From Chitinophagaceae bacterium (GTDB taxonomy: Bacteria; Bacteroidota; Bacteroidia; Chitinophagales; Chitinophagaceae): 48,936 bases of DNA. A program made the position numbers and the translations under genes. The notes below the pieces were generated by a model. That model saw only the letters and a program-made list of their open reading frames with translations, ran no database searches and was not told where the DNA came from. This document shows positions 45,519 through 48,936 of the stretch, one piece after another. The stretch lies in the NCBI GenBank assembly GCA_013140985.1, contig JABFRU010000034.1, forward strand, positions 1 to 48,936. The letters run 5' to 3'. The first letter of the stretch is position 1. Every line of letters begins with the position of its first letter.

Positions 45519-45605
45519 CTACGAGTTTATAAATACATTATTCACAACTGGCTGAAAACAAGCAAAAATTTTCAACGCAAAATTTTTCCAATTATCAATT
45601 TCCCT

Positions 45606-45632
45606 TACCTTTGCCTCCCCTTAAATAAGGGG
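45606..45632 (+). promoter_or_regulatory. Candidate promoter and leader hairpin of the tRNA-tuf operon
   Basis: TACCTTTG (45606-45613) fits TAnnTTTG. Directly after it, near the expected transcription start, lies a hairpin with a 6-bp stem CCCCTT/AAGGGG and AAAT loop (45617-45632). The tRNA-Thr gene begins 70 bases later. Confidence 0.5.
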
Positions 45633-45702
45633 TAGCTCTTTATTGTTCCGACCGCCCTAATTTCCTAAGCTTAAAAGAGGGAGCAAGGCGGGCATTTTGA
45701 AT

Positions 45703-45775
45703 GCCACTTTAGCTCAGCTGGTAGAGCAACTGATTTGTAATCAGTAGGTCGTTGGTTCGATTCCGACAAGTGGCT
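45703..45775 (+). tRNA. tRNA-Thr (anticodon TGT)
   Basis: Full cloverleaf. Acceptor GCCACTT pairs with AAGTGGC, anticodon arm ACTGA-TTTGTAA-TCAGT gives TGT, and the T arm has GGTTCGATTCC. First of four tRNAs before tuf; CCA not encoded. Confidence 0.96.
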
Positions 45776-45780
45776 CGGGT

Positions 45781-45824
45781 AGTACGGAACTCTGTTCCGT
45801 ACTGATCGGAACGGAGTTCCGATC
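45781..45824 (+). repeat. Two adjacent perfect hairpins between tRNA genes
   Basis: The first hairpin (45781-45803) has a 10-bp perfect stem AGTACGGAAC/GTTCCGTACT and a 3-base loop. The second (45804-45824) has a 9-bp perfect stem GATCGGAAC/GTTCCGATC and a 3-base loop. They share the CGGAAC...GTTCCG core, touch each other, and fill most of the tRNA-Thr/tRNA-Tyr spacer. Confidence 0.88.
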
Positions 45825-45832
45825 TCCGGTCC

Positions 45833-45915
45833 GGGCAGATGGCCGAGTGGCTAAAGGCGACAGACTGTAAATCTGTTCTCTCACGAGTACGGAGGTTCGA
45901 ATCCTTCTCTGCCCA
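45833..45915 (+). tRNA. tRNA-Tyr (anticodon GTA)
   Basis: Type II tRNA with long variable arm. Acceptor GGGCAGA pairs with TCTGCCC, the anticodon arm CAGA-CTGTAAA-TCTG gives GTA, and the T arm has GGTTCGAATCC. CCA not encoded. Confidence 0.96.
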
Positions 45916-45934
45916 CAAAAAGTTCTTTAAATAA

Positions 45935-46007
45935 GCGGAAGTAGCTCATTTGGTAGAGCGATAGCCTTCCAAGCTATAGGTGGCGAGTTCGAGCCTCGTC
46001 TTCCGCT
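45935..46007 (+). tRNA. tRNA-Gly (anticodon TCC)
   Basis: Acceptor GCGGAAG pairs with CTTCCGC, the anticodon arm ATAGC-CTTCCAA-GCTAT gives TCC, and the T arm has GAGTTCGAGCCTC. CCA not encoded. Confidence 0.96.
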
Positions 46008-46011
46008 CTGG

Positions 46012-46042
46012 TTGAGTCAACCCACTGACCTCAATGACTCAA
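46012..46042 (+). repeat. Hairpin between tRNA-Gly and tRNA-Thr
   Basis: An 8-bp perfect inverted repeat TTGAGTCA/TGACTCAA with a 15-base loop in the spacer. It may help to expose processing sites in the polycistronic tRNA transcript. Confidence 0.6.
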
Positions 46043-46045
46043 AAA

Positions 46046-46117
<72 letters not shown>

Positions 46118-46202
46118 CAATAAAAGAAACCGAAGTTGGTAAGTAAAAAGATCAGCTTTAATTATAATAACAAGTAACAACACAATTTAAAAACAGATAA
46201 CA

Positions 46203-47396
46203 ATGGCAACTAAAGAGACCTTCAAAAGGGACAAACCCCACGTTAACGTTGGTACTATCGGCCATATTGACCATGGTAAAACAACTTTAACTGCTGCTAT
46301 CACAACCATCCTTGCAAAAAAAGGTATGGGTAATACAGCAAAAAAGTATGATGAAATTGATGCCGCACCTGAAGAAAAAGAAAGGGGTATCACAATTAAT
46401 ACAGCCCACGTTGAGTACCAAACGGAAAACCGTCACTATGCTCACGTTGACTGTCCCGGTCACGCCGACTATGTAAAGAACATGATCACAGGTGCTGCCC
46501 AGATGGACGGTGCTATCCTGGTTGTGGCTGCTACAGATGGTCCTATGCCTCAAACAAAAGAACACATCCTGCTGGCCCGCCAGGTAGGCGTTCCCCGTAT
46601 GGTTGTATTCATGAATAAAGTTGACCTGGTTGACGATCCTGAATTGCTTGAGTTGGTAGAAATGGAGATCCGTGAGTTACTGACTTTCTACGGATTTGAT
46701 GGTGCTAATGTTCCCATCATTAAAGGTTCTGCTACCGGTGCATTAGCTGGTGATGAAAAATGGGTGAAAGGTGTTGAAGAATTGATGGAAGCTGTTGACA
46801 GCTACATCCCGCTTCCTCCCCGCCCGGTTGATCAGCCGTTCCTGATGTCTGTGGAAGATGTATTCTCTATCACAGGTCGTGGTACTGTTGCTACGGGTCG
46901 TATCGAAAGAGGCCGTGTTAAAACAGGTGAAGGTGTTGAGATCGTTGGTCTGATTCCAACGCCTCTTACTTCTACTGTAACAGGTGTTGAAATGTTCCGC
47001 AAGATCCTTGATGAAGGTGAAGCTGGTGATAATGCAGGTTTACTTCTCCGCGGTATTGAGAAAACCCAGATCCGTCGTGGTATGGTTATCGTAAAACCCG
47101 GTTCTATCACTCCGCACACTGAATTCAAAGCTGAAGTTTACGTACTGAGCAAAGAAGAAGGTGGCCGTCATACTCCATTCTTCCAGAAGTATCGTCCCCA
47201 GTTCTATTTCAGAACAACAGACGTTACAGGTGAAGTAGAATTGGCAGCAGGAACTGAAATGGTAATGCCTGGTGATAACACTGCATTGACTGTAAAACTG
47301 ATCCAGCCCATCGCTATGGAGAAAGGTTTGAAGTTTGCGATCCGTGAAGGTGGCCGTACAGTAGGTGCGGGACAGGTGACTGAGATTTTGAAGTAA
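46203..47396 (+). CDS. tuf: Elongation factor Tu
   Basis: GTPase that brings aminoacyl-tRNA to the ribosome. 397 residues. G1 is GHIDHGKTT, followed by the switch I region with [14 protein letters not shown]3 [13 protein letters not shown]4 NKVDLVDD and domain 2 onwards ([13 protein letters not shown]), ending [10 protein letters not shown]. No Shine-Dalgarno is present; the leader is A-rich, as typical of Bacteroidota. It stands in the conserved order tRNA-Thr-Tyr-Gly-Thr-tuf. Confidence 0.98.
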   Translation: MATKETFKRDKPHVNVGTIGHIDHGKTTLTAAITTILAKKGMGNTAKKYDEIDAAPEEKERGITINTAHVEYQTENRHYAHVDCPGHADYVKNMITGAAQMDGAILVVAATDGPMPQTKEHILLARQVGVPRMVVFMNKVDLVDDPELLELVEMEIRELLTFYGFDGANVPIIKGSATGALAGDEKWVKGVEELMEAVDSYIPLPPRPVDQPFLMSVEDVFSITGRGTVATGRIERGRVKTGEGVEIVGLIPTPLTSTVTGVEMFRKILDEGEAGDNAGLLLRGIEKTQIRRGMVIVKPGSITPHTEFKAEVYVLSKEEGGRHTPFFQKYRPQFYFRTTDVTGEVELAAGTEMVMPGDNTALTVKLIQPIAMEKGLKFAIREGGRTVGAGQVTEILK

Positions 47397-47411
47397 TAAT
47401 AAGCTTCCCGC

Positions 47412-47573
47412 TATTAGCTTTTAGCTTCTGGCCGGAGGGCTTACTATGCAAAAGATTTATATCTTTGCGACATATGCTAAAAGCTGTTTCGGTAACACGG
47501 AATAGCTTTTAGCTTTCTTAGGAGATAATTTTTGGCTTTTACTAAGAGCTAACAGCTAATGGCTAAGAGCTTT
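47412..47573 (+). repeat. GCTAA/TTAGC repeat cluster with a 38-nt near-palindrome
   Basis: The tuf/tRNA-Trp spacer holds several copies of TTAGC and GCTAA units: 47412-47428, a 38-nt near-palindrome at 47476-47513, and 47545-47573. The palindrome folds into a 16-bp stem (two G-T pairs) with a 6-base loop. The last copy is close in sequence to the 30-nt arms around the S23/IVP gene. Confidence 0.7.
47460..47467 (+). promoter_or_regulatory. Candidate -7 promoter element for tRNA-Trp/secE/nusG
   Basis: TATCTTTG matches TAnnTTTG. The expected transcription start coincides with the 5' foot of the 38-nt near-palindrome, so the transcript could begin with that hairpin. No clear -33 box. Confidence 0.45.
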
Positions 47574-47578
47574 TAAAA

Positions 47579-47649
47579 ACGGGCGTAGTTCAATGGCAGA
47601 ATAGCGGTCTCCAAAACCGTTGATGGGAGTTCGAATCTCTCCGCCCGTG
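47579..47649 (+). tRNA. tRNA-Trp (anticodon CCA)
   Basis: Acceptor ACGGGCG pairs with CGCCCGT, the anticodon loop CTCCAAA gives CCA, and the T arm has GAGTTCGAATCTC. It lies between tuf and secE, a common arrangement in bacteria. Confidence 0.96.
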
Positions 47650-47655
47650 CAAGAC

Positions 47656-47760
47656 AAGGTTGAAAAGGTTCCAGGGGTTCAAAAGTTTAAAAGGTTGGTT
47701 CGCCAAACTTTCAGATTCTAACCTTGAAGCTCTTGAACTTCTTAAACATTTTAAACTTCG
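47656..47760 (+). repeat. Imperfect inverted repeat between tRNA-Trp and secE
   Basis: Arms at about 47656-47697 (GGTTCAAAAGTTTAAAAGG-like) and 47719-47760 (CTTGAACTTCTTAAAC-like) are inverted copies with roughly 70 percent identity. The element fills the tRNA-Trp/secE gap and ends four bases before the secE start. It stays open in the secE frame, which creates a false 35-residue N-terminal extension. Confidence 0.6.
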
Positions 47761-47764
47761 AAAC

Positions 47765-47959
47765 ATGAACAAAATTGGATCTTATTTTAAAGACTCATTC
47801 AAGGAATTGACTGAAAAAGTAACCTGGCCCACATGGCCACAACTTCAGCAATCAACGATGATCGTACTGGCTGCAACAATCGTAATAACATTCATAGTAC
47901 TGGGAATGGACTTTGTTGCAGGTAATGGTCTCAAATTCGTATATAACCTGTTGAACTAA
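47765..47959 (+). CDS. secE: Preprotein translocase subunit SecE
   Basis: Small inner-membrane subunit of the SecYEG channel. From the ATG at 47765 it has 64 residues with FKELTEKVTWPTWPQLQQST, the conserved amphipathic helix, and one membrane helix (TMIVLAATIVITFIVLGMDF). The open frame continues upstream to 47660, but this part is repeat sequence without SecE similarity. nusG starts five bases after the stop. Confidence 0.95.
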   Translation: MNKIGSYFKDSFKELTEKVTWPTWPQLQQSTMIVLAATIVITFIVLGMDFVAGNGLKFVYNLLN

Positions 47960-47964
47960 TAACA

Positions 47965-48549
47965 ATGGAAACGACTACAAATACCAATGGCGAAAGTGTG
48001 CAGCAGCAGGACACAAAATGGTTTGTACTGCGGGTTGTGAGCGGCAAAGAGAAAAAGGTAAAAGAATACCTTGATAAAGAAGTTTCCCGTGGTGGCTGGG
48101 ACCAGGTAAAACAAGTTTTCCTGCCGGTGGAGAAAGTGTATAAAGTCGCCAATGGAAAAAAAGTAATGCGGGAAAGAAACTATTATCCCGGTTATGTGAT
48201 GATCGAAATTGCCAATGGTAAACTTAACGACGACCTGAGAGATATCATTAAAAACACTACCAACGTTATCCATTTTCTCGGAAAAGAAAACCCGATCGCA
48301 TTGCGCAAAGCAGAAGTGAACAAGATGCTGGGTAAAATGGATGAGATGGCAGAGGCCGGCGGTGTCAGCATGAGTGAGCCTTTCATCGTTGGTGAAACTA
48401 TCAAGATCATTGAAGGAGCTTTCAATGACTTTAATGGTGTGATCGAAGAAGTGAACGATGAGAAGAAAAAATTGAAAGTGACTGTGAAAATATTCGGTCG
48501 TTCTACGCCTGTGGAATTGACTTATATGCAGGTAGAGAAGATCAGCTAA
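47965..48549 (+). CDS. nusG: Transcription termination/antitermination factor NusG
   Basis: A 194-residue factor binding RNA polymerase. The NGN domain starts at WFVLRVVSGKEKKVKEYLDK and includes NYYPGYVMIEI. The C-terminal KOW domain has GETIKIIEGAFNDFNGVIEE and the end VELTYMQVEKIS. The gene is followed by a terminator and a convergent gene rather than by rplK, so the usual secE-nusG-rplK order is broken here. Confidence 0.97.
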   Translation: METTTNTNGESVQQQDTKWFVLRVVSGKEKKVKEYLDKEVSRGGWDQVKQVFLPVEKVYKVANGKKVMRERNYYPGYVMIEIANGKLNDDLRDIIKNTTNVIHFLGKENPIALRKAEVNKMLGKMDEMAEAGGVSMSEPFIVGETIKIIEGAFNDFNGVIEEVNDEKKKLKVTVKIFGRSTPVELTYMQVEKIS

Positions 48550-48572
48550 GAATACTTAAGGATCATATTCGG

Positions 48573-48602
48573 AACCATCGGTCAGCTGACCGGTGGTTTT
48601 TT
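48573..48602. terminator. Terminator between nusG and the convergent gene
   Basis: A near-perfect hairpin: ACCA, one T-G pair, then CGGTC pairing with GACCG around an AGCT centre (48573-48598), followed by a T-run into the stop of the minus-strand gene. It ends nusG transcription; for the opposite strand it lies just beyond the stop. Confidence 0.88.
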
Positions 48603-48936
48603 ATTTTACCTTAAAAGCAACGAAGTAATAATTGTTTGCAGCGCCTATAAGTTCAAGATTGATATAATATGATTGAACAAAATCCTGGAAGGCTTTGAAT
48701 TCATGTGTGGGAACAACAAATTCATCGAAGAAGATAATATCATCTTTTTTTAGAAAAGGAGCAAGCGATGTTAACACATATAATGTAGCAGAATAGATAT
48801 CTGCATCCAGCATGATTACTTTCCTGTTGTTATGATTGAAATTTGATAAAAACCCCGGGAGTGTTTGTTGAAATAAACCCTGGTAGAATTTACCTCTTTG
48901 ATCATCAATTTTCGGAACCTGGTTGCTGGTATTAAA
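48601..48936 (-). CDS. Partial methyltransferase-like protein, cut by the window edge
   Basis: The last 111 residues of a protein whose start lies beyond 48936. The frame is open to the edge and reads KVIMLDADIYSATLYVLTSL, then DDIIFFDEFVVPTHEFKAFQDF and ends YYFVAFKVK. The aspartate-containing LDADIY and FFDEF motifs, with their spacing, resemble the C-terminal half of TylF/macrocin O-methyltransferase-like class I enzymes. The internal ATG at 48813 is not the true start. It converges on nusG. Confidence 0.65.
   Translation of the reverse strand, partial: FNTSNQVPKIDDQRGKFYQGLFQQTLPGFLSNFNHNNRKVIMLDADIYSATLYVLTSLAPFLKKDDIIFFDEFVVPTHEFKAFQDFVQSYYINLELIGAANNYYFVAFKVK

Noticed and set aside
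45709-45918. Minus-strand open frame of 69 codons over tRNA-Thr and tRNA-Tyr
   Set aside because: It is the antisense of two tRNA genes and the hairpins; such translated tRNA complements are a well-known annotation artefact.
47590-47772. Minus-strand open frame over tRNA-Trp and the following repeat
   Set aside because: Antisense of a tRNA and repeat sequence, no protein-like features.

Overview
The window looks like a chromosomal segment of a Bacteroidota bacterium, most likely a Chitinophagaceae-type member of the Chitinophagales. The evidence is a type IX secretion (T9SS) sortase of the PorU2 kind with a PorV/PorQ-family partner, a protein with a T9SS C-terminal sorting domain, LytS/LytTR signalling, promoters of the Bacteroidota form TAnnTTTG, near absence of Shine-Dalgarno sequences except at rpsU, and many short dispersed intergenic repeats. 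No insertion sequence, prophage, CRISPR array or rRNA operon is visible.

Layout. 1-3.4 kb: ccmB and tdk on the minus strand, a conserved unknown gene, and waaA (Kdo transferase) carrying a small in-frame repeat insertion. 3.7-10.6 kb: a co-directional nucleotide-sugar operon (DegT aminotransferase, UDP-glucose dehydrogenase, UDP-glucuronate decarboxylase, UDP-HexNAc dehydrogenase, rfbC, rfbD, SGNH hydrolase) that would feed surface polysaccharide synthesis, closed by a terminator. 10.65-11.28 kb: tRNA-Gln and a four-helix-bundle (S23/IVP) gene between inverted 30-nt repeats. 11.3-17.8 kb: a cyanophycin locus with synthetase cphA facing an AraC regulator, a cupin, a Tat-exported PLP enzyme and cyanophycinase cphB. 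17.9-21.5 kb: an SGNH hydrolase, then a tandem pair of LytS-like sensors, the first a clear pseudokinase, followed by a LytTR response regulator.

21.7-33.4 kb is devoted to the cell surface: a 725-residue repeat protein with an S74-type chaperone domain, a T9SS-secreted beta-helix protein, tyrS on the other strand, then the PorV/PorQ-family protein and PorU2. 33.5-36.2 kb: a methyltransferase-like protein and an HscA-type Hsp70. 36.2-42.9 kb on the minus strand: a membrane glycosylation group (GT2, methyltransferase, YfhO, a second GT-C-like protein) and an acyltransferase.

43.1-48.6 kb is translation-related: rpsU with a rare strong Shine-Dalgarno, a Xer-type recombinase, a hibernation factor, an archaemetzincin lipoprotein, then tRNA-Thr/Tyr/Gly/Thr-tuf-tRNA-Trp-secE-nusG. 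The usual rplK does not follow nusG: a terminator and a convergent partial methyltransferase gene end the window.

The most unusual items are the pseudokinase/kinase/LytTR triad, the cyanophycin locus with its Tat-exported PLP enzyme, the PorU2 module with its own PorV-like partner, the short repeats that enter coding sequence or supply stop codons, the perfect twin hairpins between tRNA genes, and ccmB without a standard start codon. Functions are assigned by reading motifs; no database search was possible.
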